Shown here: in pieces, positions 1-8,851 of the stretch
Position numbering within the stretch: the first letter of the stretch is position 1
How the letters are laid out: each line of letters opens with the position of its first letter
NCBI GenBank assembly: GCA_934754515.1
Contig: CAKVIG010000002.1
Coordinates: 124,001 to 188,000, forward strand
Origin: an uncultured Candidatus Melainabacteria bacterium
GTDB taxonomy: Bacteria; Cyanobacteriota; Vampirovibrionia; Gastranaerophilales; Gastranaerophilaceae
Reading direction: 5' to 3'
DNA length: 64,000 bases
Made by a program: the position numbers and the translations under genes
The notes under the pieces: generated by a model
The model's input: the letters and a program-made list of their open reading frames with translations, nothing else
The model's database searches: none
Told to the model about the DNA's origin: nothing

Positions 1-1177
1 CATCGCATCAGGTAACAACATCTTAGGTTTCTTGGATTTGTTCACAGGTGGTGCTTTGGGTAAGGTTTCAATATTTGCACTAGGTATCGGGCCATATATC
101 ACTTCATCAATCATTATGCAGTTAATGGCTGTAATTATTCCTGCGTTGGAAAAATTACAGAAGGAAGACGGCGAAGCAGGCAGAAGAAAACTTTCTCAAT
201 ACACAAGATTATTCACTGTTGTATTGGCAGTTTTCCAAGCAGTAATCTTTATGGGTTACATGGCTCATCTTCCTGGCGCAATTACAGCGGGTGTAAGTCA
301 TATTATGTTTTACATCTCTGCGGTTGTATCATTAACAGCAGGCTCTGTTCTTGTAATGTGGATGTCTGAATTAATCACAGAAAAAGGTATCGGTAACGGC
401 GGTTCTTTAATCATCTTTGTTGGTATCTTATCAGGTATTCCGCTTTACTCATCAAGAACAGCGCAAATGGTTTCAAACGACTCTGCACTTATGTGGGGGT
501 TGGTTCTATTGCTTGCAATCTTCTTTGTAACAATGATTTTCATTGTTGTAATGCAAGAAGCAATTCGTAAGGTTATTATTGTTAATCCAAAAAGACAAGT
601 TGGAAACAAGGTTTATGGCGGAGTAAATACTTTTATTCCATTCAAACTTAACCCAGGTGGAGTTATGCCAATCATCTTTGCAGTAGCAATCTTATTGTTC
701 CCATCAACTATTTTGAGTTTGGTTGGACAAGCTAATTTGCCTGCAGGTTGGGTTCAAGATGTAGTTTTAATGTTGAACAAAATCTTTAATCCAAGCGGTT
801 TAACATATTACGCAATTTATTTTGCAATGATTGTTGTGTTAACTTTCTTCTACGCATCAATTATGCCAAATATGCAGCCAAAAGAGATTGCTGATAACCT
901 TAAAAAATACGGTTCATCAATACCGGGTATTAAACCGGGCAGACCAACCGCTGAAGCGTTGGATAAAATCTTAACAAAGACTACATTCATCGGCGCAATG
1001 GGCTTAGGTATTATTGCTCTTGTTCCGGCGTTTGCAAGTTATGTAACTAAGATTACAACCCTTCAAGGTATCGGTGCTACTTCATTAATCATCATGGTTG
1101 GTGTTGCACTTGATTTGATTAACCAAGTTAGAACGCATTTGCTGGCAAGAAACTATGAAACATTCTTGAAGGATTAA
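1..1177 (+). CDS. secY: SecY, Sec translocon channel subunit (5' truncated by window)
   Basis: Central channel subunit of the SecYEG protein-conducting translocon in the inner membrane. The frame is open from base 2 to the TAA ending at 1177, so the first ~50 residues (plug and TM1) lie outside the window. What is visible has the SecY pattern: successive hydrophobic helices, the IGPYITSSIIMQLM segment, the GIGNGGSLIIF loop and the C-terminal LLARNYETFL end. It is followed directly by a strong terminator. The usual partners adk, map and infA do not follow; infA and rpmJ instead head a minus-strand block at 21 kb, so the spc/alpha region has been split here. Confidence 0.96.
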   Translation, partial: IASGNNILGFLDLFTGGALGKVSIFALGIGPYITSSIIMQLMAVIIPALEKLQKEDGEAGRRKLSQYTRLFTVVLAVFQAVIFMGYMAHLPGAITAGVSHIMFYISAVVSLTAGSVLVMWMSELITEKGIGNGGSLIIFVGILSGIPLYSSRTAQMVSNDSALMWGLVLLLAIFFVTMIFIVVMQEAIRKVIIVNPKRQVGNKVYGGVNTFIPFKLNPGGVMPIIFAVAILLFPSTILSLVGQANLPAGWVQDVVLMLNKIFNPSGLTYYAIYFAMIVVLTFFYASIMPNMQPKEIADNLKKYGSSIPGIKPGRPTAEALDKILTKTTFIGAMGLGIIALVPAFASYVTKITTLQGIGATSLIIMVGVALDLINQVRTHLLARNYETFLKD

Positions 1178-1195
1178 TAATTAAAATTAATAAAT

Positions 1196-1235
1196 AAAAA
1201 TCGGGCTTGAAAATATTTTCAAGTCCGATTTTTTT
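1196..1235 (+). terminator. Intrinsic terminator after secY
   Basis: Inverted repeat AATCGGGCTTGAAA / TTTCAAGTCCGATT followed by a run of T. It lies between the convergent secY and the membrane-protein gene ending at 1254, so it may serve both strands. Confidence 0.85.
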
Positions 1236-1253
1236 AACCATAATAAATTTTTA

Positions 1254-2063
1254 TTAAACAACTTCATTTATTTGTACAAAATTTTTATAATAATAATTAT
1301 AAACCATTACAGCCACAAATACTAAATAATAAAAATTAATAAGCGTAAAAATAAAATGCATTACAACATTTGCGCCAAACAAAGTTGTAAAAATTGATAA
1401 AGTAAAATATGAAACAAACAGGATTAAAAATAATCCGAAGTTTGTAAAAAACTTTTTGCTGAACAAGTCTTTTAATGATACAAAATAAGCTTTGAACGGA
1501 TTTTTTTCTTTGAAAAACAATGCAGGTGAATAAAACATAATCAGAAAATATGTTACTGACATTGTGAAGAATAAAAGCATATTCCAAGCATTAAGTTTGA
1601 ACATTTGCTCTTGAGTTAAACTGCCTAAGAATGCTTTCATTGCCACAAAAGATTCCATACCCTTTGTCAAAGCTTCAGGAGTAATTCCTATATCTCCGAT
1701 TAGTTTCATACCGACAAAATAAGAAACAAGGATTAATAATACTGAAATAACTATTGTATTAATCATTAGTCCTAAAACGGGCAAAAAATATTCTCCGACA
1801 CCTGCGGGAAATTCTTTTAACAATCCGTTCGGATCTTCTTGCTCGGGATTTGTAACACAAGTTTTTATCATAAAAAACCAACCTGATAAAAACGCACCAA
1901 CCATTAGTCCGAATAGAACAAGCGCAATTAACAAGCTTAATAAATTTCCTCCGACAGAAAATAAAATATACAAGCTTGATAAAAGTGAGAATAAAATTAA
2001 TGGCGTAGCCAAAATTATGTACTTATTTGTAAGTTGAAAACTATCTTTTATATAACTAAGCAT
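1254..2063 (-). CDS. Six-TM integral membrane protein, unknown function
   Basis: A 269-residue protein I do not recognise. Hydrophobic segments lie at about residues 16-36, 40-66, 90-120, 160-185, 205-235 and 238-260, giving six likely membrane helices. A short polar loop around residues 70-88 (NPEQEDPNG) and a hydrophilic stretch near 140-160 separate them. There is no signal peptide cleavage site and no catalytic motif. It starts 8 bases after the cpaE-like gene on the same strand and is probably co-transcribed, so a role linked to that ATPase or to pilus/envelope assembly is a guess from context only. Confidence 0.6.
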   Translation of the reverse strand: MLSYIKDSFQLTNKYIILATPLILFSLLSSLYILFSVGGNLLSLLIALVLFGLMVGAFLSGWFFMIKTCVTNPEQEDPNGLLKEFPAGVGEYFLPVLGLMINTIVISVLLILVSYFVGMKLIGDIGITPEALTKGMESFVAMKAFLGSLTQEQMFKLNAWNMLLFFTMSVTYFLIMFYSPALFFKEKNPFKAYFVSLKDLFSKKFFTNFGLFLILFVSYFTLSIFTTLFGANVVMHFIFTLINFYYLVFVAVMVYNYYYKNFVQINEVV

Positions 2064-2071
2064 TTTTACTC

Positions 2072-3220
2072 CTAAACTCTGTATTGAATAACGGATTGTT
2101 CAATAATGTCATCTGAAACTTTTGAGGCAAAATCTCTAAAACTATTGCTGATATTAGACGAAGGATTAACTTCTGATATCGTCATACCTTTATTTATAGC
2201 TTCCATAATCGTGAAATAGTTATTAGGAATTTTCCAATAAACCTTTTGAGCAAGCGTATTTTCTATATCATCAATCTTAATTTCATCGTTGTCCATATAT
2301 CGGTTAACCACAATCTTAACCTTGTCTTTCGGATATCTTCTTGAGTGGAACAAATTCAAACATCTTTGCGCATTTCTGATTGCAGGGATATTTACAATTG
2401 TTGTAAACATAATCCAATCTGAACAATCAAGAATTTTAAGCGAATTTTCATCAATATTTGATGACATATCAACAATAATATACGAAAATTCTTTTCTCAA
2501 AGCTTCAAAAAGTGCAGGAATTTGCTGCGGTTTAATACTTTCTGCCTGTTCAATATAATTTGGGTCAGACAAAATATAAAGCGACGTGTCTTTGTATTTT
2601 TCAAACGCTTTAATTAAATTTGTGTTTTCATTATTCACCAATTTATTTAAAACATAATTGACATCAAACACAGGATTTAAATTTAAAAATGTTGAAACAT
2701 CACCCAATTGCAAGTTTAAATCCAAAAGCGCAACTTTGTCTTTTGCAACTTTTGCCAATTCTAAAGCCAAATTGATTGCTATAGTCGTTTTTCCAATACC
2801 GCCTTTATTCGAATAAACTGTAATAATTTTTGATTGAGCAGGAATTTCGTCCGCCGAAACGCTTGATAATGCTTGTATAATTCTGCTTAAATCTTCTTTT
2901 AGAACAGGTTTTGGCAAAAATTCTTTAGCTCCGAGTCTTAAGGCACGTATTATATCGTTTGTTGAACAATTTGTGGAAGTTATGACAAGTTTTGGCGTAC
3001 AGAGTTTAATTCGGTCTGCCATCTCTTTAACATCTTCGCCGTTAGAAGATATATCCATAATCACAATGCAGTTAGAACCGCATTTTTTAACTTCTTCATA
3101 GCCATCTATGTAATCATCAAAAAGTTTGATGTCACCTACAAAATCAAAGCTTTCTAAATAAGATTTTATAATTTCTCTGGAATTGCTATTTTTGTCAAAA
3201 ACAATTACCGAATTTTGCAT
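2072..3220 (-). CDS. CpaE-like ATPase: receiver domain plus ParA/MinD-type ATPase
   Basis: Two-domain protein of 382 residues. Residues ~1-118 form a receiver-like fold with a candidate phospho-acceptor D56 (IVIMDIS) and the conserved K104 (LPKP). Residues ~130-370 are a MinD/ParA-class ATPase with the deviant Walker A SNKGGIGKTT at 137-146 and the switch LLDLNLQLGD at about 165-174. This order is that of CpaE/TadZ, which localises and organises Tad/Flp or type IV pilus machinery at the cell pole. No Tad genes adjoin it, but pilT, a prepilin and a PilZ protein are elsewhere in the window. It leads a two-gene unit with the downstream membrane protein. Confidence 0.8.
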   Translation of the reverse strand: MQNSVIVFDKNSNSREIIKSYLESFDFVGDIKLFDDYIDGYEEVKKCGSNCIVIMDISSNGEDVKEMADRIKLCTPKLVITSTNCSTNDIIRALRLGAKEFLPKPVLKEDLSRIIQALSSVSADEIPAQSKIITVYSNKGGIGKTTIAINLALELAKVAKDKVALLDLNLQLGDVSTFLNLNPVFDVNYVLNKLVNNENTNLIKAFEKYKDTSLYILSDPNYIEQAESIKPQQIPALFEALRKEFSYIIVDMSSNIDENSLKILDCSDWIMFTTIVNIPAIRNAQRCLNLFHSRRYPKDKVKIVVNRYMDNDEIKIDDIENTLAQKVYWKIPNNYFTIMEAINKGMTISEVNPSSNISNSFRDFASKVSDDIIEQSVIQYRV

Positions 3221-3359
3221 TTCTAACCTCTTCTTATTAAGTACTCATTTTAATATACATCAAATCAAATGTTTGAACAATCAACTTTTAGACTATTTCC
3301 ATTTCAATTATTTGTATGAAAATAGACCATAATAAATAGAAAAATAAATACACTTCGGA

Positions 3360-3365
3360 TATAAT
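3360..3365 (+). promoter_or_regulatory. -10 box very close to the uvrA-like start codon
   Basis: A perfect TATAAT ends only 8 bases before the ATG at 3374, which leaves almost no room for a 5' UTR. No Shine-Dalgarno precedes the ATG, so the message may be leaderless or nearly so. No good -35 is visible 17 bases upstream (ATAGAA-like). Confidence 0.45.
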
Positions 3366-3373
3366 GAATCATT

Positions 3374-5845
3374 ATGTCAAATAAAATTAATGCAATAAAA
3401 GTTAGAGGGGCAAAGGTACATAATCTTAAAAACATTGATGTTGATGTTCCCTTAAATAAAATTGTCGGAATTGCAGGCGTTTCAGGTTCGGGCAAATCTT
3501 CTCTTGCCTTAGGAGTTTTGTACTCGGAAGGTTCGAGAAGATATTTAGAAGCCCTTTCAACTTATACAAGACGTCGAATGACGCAAGCAGAAAAAGCTCT
3601 TGTTGACGAAATTCTATACGTTCCGGCTTCTCTTGCCTTGCATCAAAGACCCGCAGTCCCCGGAGTAAGAAGTACGTTTGGCACGGGAACTGAACTTTTA
3701 AACAGCCTCAGATTAATGTTTTCGCGCCTTGCAAGCCACCGTTGTCCTAACGGGCATTATCACGAACCGACTTTAGCGGTTGCAAGCGAACAAGAACTAG
3801 TTTGTCCGACTTGTCACGTGCATTTTTACGCACCTTCTGCGGAAGAACTGGCTTTTAACAGCCAAGGTGCTTGCGAAACTTGCGGTGGTACAGGTATTGT
3901 AAGAACGGTGGACAAATCCACACTTGTTCCTGATGAATCTTTGACTATTGATGAAGGCGCGGTTGCACCTTGGGGAACACTTATGTGGTCACTTATGACC
4001 GACGTTTGCCGAGAGATGGGCGTTAGAACAAATGTTCCTTTTAAAGACTTAACCGACAAAGAAAAAGACATTGTATACAACGGGCCTGCCGAAAAGAAAC
4101 ATATTTTCTACAAAGCAAAAAATACAAACCAAGCAGGCGAATTAGATTTTACTTATTATAACGCGGTTTATACTGTTGAGAACGCTTTATCAAAAGTTAA
4201 AGACGAAAAAAGTATGAAACGTGTCGAAAAATTTCTTAAGCAGGATATCTGTCCGAATTGTCACGGAACGCGTTTATCTGAAAAAGCAAGATATCCTAAA
4301 ATTATGGGAATTTCTTTAAATGAAGCTTGTCAAATGACTCTTTCAGAGCTTGTTGAATGGGTAAAAAAAGTTCCAAATTCTTTGCCGAAAGAAATGCAAA
4401 TGATGGCAGACAGTATCTGTGACTCATTTTTAACAGTTGCAAAACGCCTTATGGATTTAGGTTTGGGATATTTAACTCTTGATAGAGCCGCGTCAACTCT
4501 TTCAACAGGTGAACGTCAGCGAATGCAACTTGCACGCGCTGTTAGAAACCGAACAACAGGCGTTTTATACGTTTTAGATGAACCTTCTATCGGGTTACAT
4601 CCTTCTAACATTGTTGGTTTGAAAGGGGTTTTGCACGACCTTTTGGATGACGGGAATTCTATCATTTTAGTTGACCACGATACTCAAATTCTGACCGAAT
4701 CAGATTGGATAATCGAAATGGGGCCGAAAGCAGGCGCAAATGGCGGCTACGTAATAGCAGAAGGTACAGTTGAAGATATAGAAAACAACGAGAAATCAAT
4801 TATCGGCGAATTTTTATCAGGCAAAAAACAAGTTGTTACAAGAAAACAAGCAAACTCGGAAAACATGTTTGAGTTTGGCAAAATTCACATGGAAACAGAT
4901 GTAATTCACACGGTTAAACCGTTAAAAGTAGATATTCCTAAAGGACGTTTGACAGTTGTAACAGGCGTTTCCGGTTCAGGTAAAACTACGATGGTTTTAG
5001 AAAGTTTAACACCTGCATTAGAAACAATCGCAAATAAATCAAAACTTCCTGAACACATAAAAGAAATTAAAGCTGACGGCATAAAACAAGTGAAGCTGAT
5101 TGACGCAACTCCGATTGGAATAAATATCCGCTCTACTGTTGCAACTTATGCCAACGTTCATGATGAGCTTAGAAAAACATTTGTAAAAGTCGCTAAATTA
5201 AAGGATTTAAACTATAAAGCAGGAGATTTTTCTTATAATACAGGCAATTTGCGCTGTCCTGTCTGCGATGGAACAGGCGTAATTAATCTTGATGTTCAGT
5301 TTTTACCTGATGTTGAAATCCCGTGTCCTGAATGTGGCGGTTCAAGATATGCAAAAGTTGCTGAAAGCATCAAATACAAAGGTCATTCGCTTCCTCAATT
5401 AATGGCAATGGATGTTAATACTGCGCTTGAAGCTTGCAAAGATTTAAAACTCGTAAATCAAAGATTGCAAATCTTACAAGATTTGGGACTGGGTTATCTG
5501 ACTCTCGGCGAAGCAACTCCAAGTCTTTCTGGCGGTGAAGCGCAAAGACTGAAACTCGCAAGTGAAATGCGTAAAACTCAATCAGATTCTGTGTTTATTT
5601 TTGATGAGCCGACAATTGGACTACATCCTTTAGATGTTCAAACGCTTTTAACAGTTTTTCAAACTCTGATTGATAACGGTGCAACCGTCGTTGTAATTGA
5701 GCACGATTTGGATGTTATCAAAAATGCTGATTATATTGTTGATATGGGGCCTGAAGGCGGTGAAGCAGGCGGAGAAATTATTTTTACAGGGACTCCAACA
5801 GAGTTGAAAAAATGTAAAAACTCAAAAACTGCAAAATTTGTGTAA
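3374..5845 (+). CDS. UvrA-family ABC ATPase lacking the UvrB-binding domain
   Basis: An 823-residue tandem ABC ATPase of the UvrA family; canonical UvrA is about 940. First Walker A GVSGSGKSS lies at 35-43. The text passes straight from the RSTFGTGTELL region through CPNGHY to the zinc-binding CPTC...CETCGGTG, with no space for the ~115-residue UvrB-interaction domain that follows in canonical UvrA. The first signature is STGERQRM, the second Walker A GVSGSGKTT, and a second zinc module CPVCDGTG...CPECGG precedes the second signature SGGEAQRL. This matches UvrA paralogues of the UvrA2/drug-self-protection type rather than housekeeping UvrA. It probably binds distorted DNA; whether it takes part in excision repair is uncertain. 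Confidence 0.85.
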   Translation: MSNKINAIKVRGAKVHNLKNIDVDVPLNKIVGIAGVSGSGKSSLALGVLYSEGSRRYLEALSTYTRRRMTQAEKALVDEILYVPASLALHQRPAVPGVRSTFGTGTELLNSLRLMFSRLASHRCPNGHYHEPTLAVASEQELVCPTCHVHFYAPSAEELAFNSQGACETCGGTGIVRTVDKSTLVPDESLTIDEGAVAPWGTLMWSLMTDVCREMGVRTNVPFKDLTDKEKDIVYNGPAEKKHIFYKAKNTNQAGELDFTYYNAVYTVENALSKVKDEKSMKRVEKFLKQDICPNCHGTRLSEKARYPKIMGISLNEACQMTLSELVEWVKKVPNSLPKEMQMMADSICDSFLTVAKRLMDLGLGYLTLDRAASTLSTGERQRMQLARAVRNRTTGVLYVLDEPSIGLHPSNIVGLKGVLHDLLDDGNSIILVDHDTQILTESDWIIEMGPKAGANGGYVIAEGTVEDIENNEKSIIGEFLSGKKQVVTRKQANSENMFEFGKIHMETDVIHTVKPLKVDIPKGRLTVVTGVSGSGKTTMVLESLTPALETIANKSKLPEHIKEIKADGIKQVKLIDATPIGINIRSTVATYANVHDELRKTFVKVAKLKDLNYKAGDFSYNTGNLRCPVCDGTGVINLDVQFLPDVEIPCPECGGSRYAKVAESIKYKGHSLPQLMAMDVNTALEACKDLKLVNQRLQILQDLGLGYLTLGEATPSLSGGEAQRLKLASEMRKTQSDSVFIFDEPTIGLHPLDVQTLLTVFQTLIDNGATVVVIEHDLDVIKNADYIVDMGPEGGEAGGEIIFTGTPTELKKCKNSKTAKFV

Positions 5846-5888
5846 TTTTATGCTATTATAAATACACAAAGAAAATAGGAGAAATTTT

Positions 5889-6551
5889 ATGCAAGCAAGA
5901 CGTGCAGCTAGAGAATTAGCACTTATATTGTTTTCACAATTTGATAAAGAAATTACAAGATATTCAAGAAAAGACTTTGAAGATATCATGCTTAAATCAG
6001 TTAGAATTCTTTCTAACTCAGCATCAGAAGAATTGAATTTAACAGTTGGTTCTTTGATTGATATCAAGGAAGCTTTGGACACTTACGAAGCTGAACATGA
6101 ATCAAACTTATCAAGACCAATGGGCGCAAAGAATAAGCCTGTTCAAATTCCTATGACTGATGAGATGATAGCAAAAGTTGATACAATGCTTGATGTTGCA
6201 GAAAAAGCACTTTTAGCGTTAGAAATCGCGGAATTTACAACTTTGGAAAACCAATCAGAAGTAAAAAATTACACAATTGAAATCGCTGAACAATTCAAAA
6301 TCAACCATAAAGAAATTGATGAAGAAATTCAAAAATATTCCAATGGTTGGGATATCTCAAGACTTGTTAAAATCGACAAGGATATTCTTAGAATTGCAAT
6401 TACCGAATTACTTTATACAAAAGGCGCACCTTTAAAAGTTGTTGTTGATGAAGCGGTTGAATTGGCAAAAAAATACTCAACAGAAGATTCTTCATCTTTT
6501 GTAAACGGAATTTTGGCTAAAGTTATCGTAGAAAACGGATTGAAAGGGTAA
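5889..6551 (+). CDS. nusB: NusB, transcription antitermination factor (long form)
   Basis: RNA-binding antitermination factor that binds boxA with NusE/S10 during rRNA transcription. The N-terminal ARRAARELALILFSQ helix and the C-terminal WDISRLVKIDKDILRIAITELL...VVVDEAVELAKKYS...FVNGILAKV are typical NusB. At 220 residues it is about 80 longer than the E. coli protein, with an insertion at about residues 25-125 (charged, helical), a length also seen in cyanobacterial NusB. AGGAGA sits 9 bases before the ATG. Confidence 0.92.
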   Translation: MQARRAARELALILFSQFDKEITRYSRKDFEDIMLKSVRILSNSASEELNLTVGSLIDIKEALDTYEAEHESNLSRPMGAKNKPVQIPMTDEMIAKVDTMLDVAEKALLALEIAEFTTLENQSEVKNYTIEIAEQFKINHKEIDEEIQKYSNGWDISRLVKIDKDILRIAITELLYTKGAPLKVVVDEAVELAKKYSTEDSSSFVNGILAKVIVENGLKG

Positions 6552-6555
6552 TAAA

Positions 6556-6675
6556 GTTGAACTGTTGAACAGTTGAACGGCTGAAAAGTTTAATTAATTT
6601 ACTACAGTCATTTGTAATATCAAAATTGCGTAACAAAAATTACTTTTCAACTTCTCAACTTCTCAACTTTTCAAC
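6556..6675. repeat. Octamer-repeat inverted element between nusB and ftsY
   Basis: Four tandem 8-mers at 6556-6587 (GTTGAACT, GTTGAACA, GTTGAACG, GCTGAAAA) face four 8-mers of the complementary type at 6644-6675 (TTTTCAAC, TTCTCAAC, TTCTCAAC, TTTTCAAC), with a 56-base AT-rich centre. Both arms keep an exact 8-base period. A related half (GTTGAAGA, GTTGAATG, GTTGAGAA) occurs near 19804. Confidence 0.75.
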
Positions 6676-6685
6676 TCTTTAAAGT

Positions 6686-7588
6686 ATGTTCAACTTTTTT
6701 GACAAACTAAAAAACACTGTATCGAAAACCGCTCAGGCATTGGTCGGTAATGTTGTTGATGCCGTATCAGATGAGGAAGAATTTTCTGATTTTGTCCTTG
6801 ATGATATGGAAGATTTGCTAATCAGCGCAGACTTGGGCGTTGGTTATGCAGGCGAGCTTGTAGACAAATTACGCGGGCAAAATAAAATTAAGCCATCGCA
6901 AGTTAAAGAGTTCTTGGAAAACGAATTTTTGGAAATTCTTAACAAAACAGGTTCTAGCGAAATTTCGTACAAAGACGGTGAATTGAATATTTATTTTATT
7001 ACCGGCGTAAATGGAGCAGGCAAAACAACTCTAATCGGCAAAATGGCTTATCGCTTCAAAGAACAAGGTAAGCGTGTTTTGATTGCAGCAGGCGATACGT
7101 TTAGAGCTGCCGCAGAAGAACAAGTTGACATTTGGTCAAAACGTTCAGGCGCAGATATAGTAAGACGCGATAAAGCAGACCCTGCATCTGTCGTTTATGA
7201 AGCAATTCAAAAAGCGCGCAATGAAAAATACGATGTAATTTTAGTTGATACCGCAGGTCGTTTACAAAATAAATTCAATTTGATGGAAGAATTATCTAAA
7301 ATCAAAGGTGTTATTGACAAAAATGCACCTAACGAATTAAGAGAAAGTTTTCTTGTAATTGACGCCAATACGGGTCAAAATGGTTTGCAGCAGGCAAAAG
7401 TATTTAAAGAATGCGTGAACCTTACAGCAGTTGCTCTTACTAAACTTGATGGCTCAGCGAAAGGTGCAATTGTACTAGCGATTGCAAAAGAACTTGGATT
7501 GCCTGTTAAATTAGTCGGCGTCGGTGAAAAAATGGAAGACTTAAAAGATTTTGAGTCTAAAGAATTCATTAAAGCTTTGTTTGAATAA
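6686..7588 (+). CDS. ftsY: FtsY, signal recognition particle receptor GTPase
   Basis: SRP receptor that docks ribosome-nascent-chain complexes at the membrane. At 300 residues it is essentially an NG domain with no long acidic A domain; the first ~30 residues (MFNFFDKLKNTV) form the amphipathic membrane-targeting helix. G-domain motifs are GVNGAGKTT at 107-115, DTFRAAA at 137-143, DTAGR at 188-192 and TKLDGSAKG at 251-259. It follows nusB after a repeat-bearing spacer, has no clear Shine-Dalgarno, and leads into the small gene at 7604. Confidence 0.96.
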   Translation: MFNFFDKLKNTVSKTAQALVGNVVDAVSDEEEFSDFVLDDMEDLLISADLGVGYAGELVDKLRGQNKIKPSQVKEFLENEFLEILNKTGSSEISYKDGELNIYFITGVNGAGKTTLIGKMAYRFKEQGKRVLIAAGDTFRAAAEEQVDIWSKRSGADIVRRDKADPASVVYEAIQKARNEKYDVILVDTAGRLQNKFNLMEELSKIKGVIDKNAPNELRESFLVIDANTGQNGLQQAKVFKECVNLTAVALTKLDGSAKGAIVLAIAKELGLPVKLVGVGEKMEDLKDFESKEFIKALFE

Positions 7589-7603
7589 ATTTAGGAATGA
7601 TAT

Positions 7604-8035
7604 ATGAATAAAAAGAAAATTGCTCTAACGATTTTATTATCTGCTTTGTTAGCTTTATTGGTTGCTTTTTGCGTATTAGAATTTAGCAAAAAACCAAAAC
7701 CAATAGAAGCTCCAATCCAACCTAAAGTTGAAGTTCAAGCTGAAATTCCTGCAAATACAAATGATAATAAGACCGTTAAAAAAGATGCTGAAATATTGCC
7801 TTCAACAACAAAAAAAACAGTTACAGTTCCCAAACCTTCAAAACAGACTGTCAAAAAAGTTGCTGAAAAACAGCTACAAGAACCAAAAGCAACCGAAAAA
7901 GTGTTGGAAGAAAAAGTTGAAGAAAATATCACTCCACAAGAAGATGGCGTAATTGTTCCTGTTAATTATGTTTCAAAAAACACATATAAATACACTTACA
8001 CACCGAAAAAATATCCTAAAAAAGTTTTAAAATAA
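7604..8035 (+). CDS. Small single-TM protein with Lys/Pro/Val-rich tail
   Basis: A 143-residue protein with one N-terminal membrane anchor (residues ~5-27) and then a low-complexity periplasm-facing stretch rich in K, P, V, E and T (PKPIEAPIQP, KTVTVPKPSK). It ends in YTYTPKKYPKKVLK. The composition resembles the Pro/Lys spacer of TonB-like or other envelope-spanning proteins, but no TonB C-terminal domain is present. It lies 15 bases after ftsY and is probably in the same transcript, ending at the terminator at 8050. Function unknown. Confidence 0.6.
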   Translation: MNKKKIALTILLSALLALLVAFCVLEFSKKPKPIEAPIQPKVEVQAEIPANTNDNKTVKKDAEILPSTTKKTVTVPKPSKQTVKKVAEKQLQEPKATEKVLEEKVEENITPQEDGVIVPVNYVSKNTYKYTYTPKKYPKKVLK

Positions 8036-8049
8036 TTTTATTGAAAATT

Positions 8050-8080
8050 AAAAGGCGGATGACAAGTCATCCGCCTTTTA
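8050..8080. terminator. Bidirectional terminator between the 7604 gene and rplT
   Basis: Perfect inverted repeat AAAAGGCGGATGAC / GTCATCCGCCTTTT with A and T runs on its two sides, placed between convergent genes. Confidence 0.88.
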
Positions 8081-8097
8081 AAATTTAGACCTATAAA

Positions 8098-8448
8098 TTA
8101 TAAAGCTGCTTTTGCTGCTTCAACAACAACTGCGAATGCTTCTTTGTCATTAACTGCAAGGTCAGCAAGCATTTTTCTGTTAACTTGAATGTTTGCTTTT
8201 TTGCAAGCGTTAACGAATCTTGAATAGCTCATTCCTTGTTCTCTAACAGCTGCATTAATTCTTACAATCCATAAACGACGCATATTACGTTTTGTAGCAC
8301 GTCTATCTCTGTAAGCATATTTTAGAGCTTTCATAACTGCACAATTTGCAACTTTAAAAATTCTGCTTCTTGCGCCTTTGAAGCCTTTAGCAAGCTTTAA
8401 TATTTTTTTGTGTCTGTTACGACATACATTACCACGTTTAATTCTCAT
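8098..8448 (-). CDS. rplT: 50S ribosomal protein L20
   Basis: Large-subunit assembly protein binding 23S rRNA early in assembly. The 116-residue product has the L20 N-terminus MRIKRGNVCRNRHKKILKLA and the YAYRDRRATKRNMRRLWI segment. It follows rpmI by 12 bases. In many bacteria L20 represses its own operon by binding the leader mRNA, and a structured leader is present here upstream of rpmI. Confidence 0.98.
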   Translation of the reverse strand: MRIKRGNVCRNRHKKILKLAKGFKGARSRIFKVANCAVMKALKYAYRDRRATKRNMRRLWIVRINAAVREQGMSYSRFVNACKKANIQVNRKMLADLAVNDKEAFAVVVEAAKAAL

Positions 8449-8460
8449 TGTTCAACACTC

Positions 8461-8670
8461 CTATCTAGCATACTTCTTGTAAGGTAACTCTTTTGAAATC
8501 AATTTTTCGTGAGATTCAGAAATCACTACATCTCCGAAAATCTTACGTTTTCTTGATTCAGCCTTGTGTTGAAGCAAGTGGCCAATACCTGCATGTCTTC
8601 TTGTGATTTTACCTGTGCCAGTAACTTTGTATCTCTTAGCTGCTGCACGGTGGGTTTTCATTTTTGGCAT
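8461..8670 (-). CDS. rpmI: 50S ribosomal protein L35
   Basis: A 69-residue basic protein starting MPKMKTHRAAAKRYKVTGTG, typical of L35. The start is set at 8670 because GGAGAAACAAA precedes this ATG; the frame is open further upstream, but the extra residues do not match L35 and lie in the RNA leader. infC, the usual first gene of the infC-rpmI-rplT operon, is missing. Confidence 0.96.
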   Translation of the reverse strand: MPKMKTHRAAAKRYKVTGTGKITRRHAGIGHLLQHKAESRKRKIFGDVVISESHEKLISKELPYKKYAR

Positions 8671-8734
8671 TTTGTTTCTCCTTAACTTATTGTGCATAAA
8701 CCGAGCAAGGCATACCACAGCACTATACTTCGGC
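8671..8734 (-). promoter_or_regulatory. Structured leader RNA of rpmI-rplT
   Basis: On the minus strand, between the predicted transcription start and rpmI, an outer ATAAAC/GTTTAT pairing encloses CCGAAG/CTT-GC-TCGG and GTATA/TATGC, giving a folded leader of about 55 nt. A leader target for L20 autoregulation is the expected role by analogy with infC-rpmI-rplT operons. The specific L20 pseudoknot was not demonstrated. Confidence 0.45.
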
Positions 8735-8740
8735 ATGTTT

Positions 8741-8769
8741 AGTTTATGATAAAACAGTTTATAAGTCAA
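8741..8769 (-). promoter_or_regulatory. Sigma70-type promoter of rpmI-rplT
   Basis: Minus strand: -35 TTGACT, 17-base spacer, -10 TAAACT. It places the start of transcription near 8734, at the beginning of the foldable leader. Confidence 0.6.
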
Positions 8770-8851
8770 CTACCAAACCCAATATACTTATTGAAAAAAT
8801 CCTACTTTTATAATAAAACTTAACAATTACTTATTCGAATGGAGTTTTATT

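Noticed and set aside
7604..8035. TonB assignment for the Lys/Pro-rich protein
   Set aside because: Only the anchor and spacer composition fit; the TonB C-terminal domain is missing.
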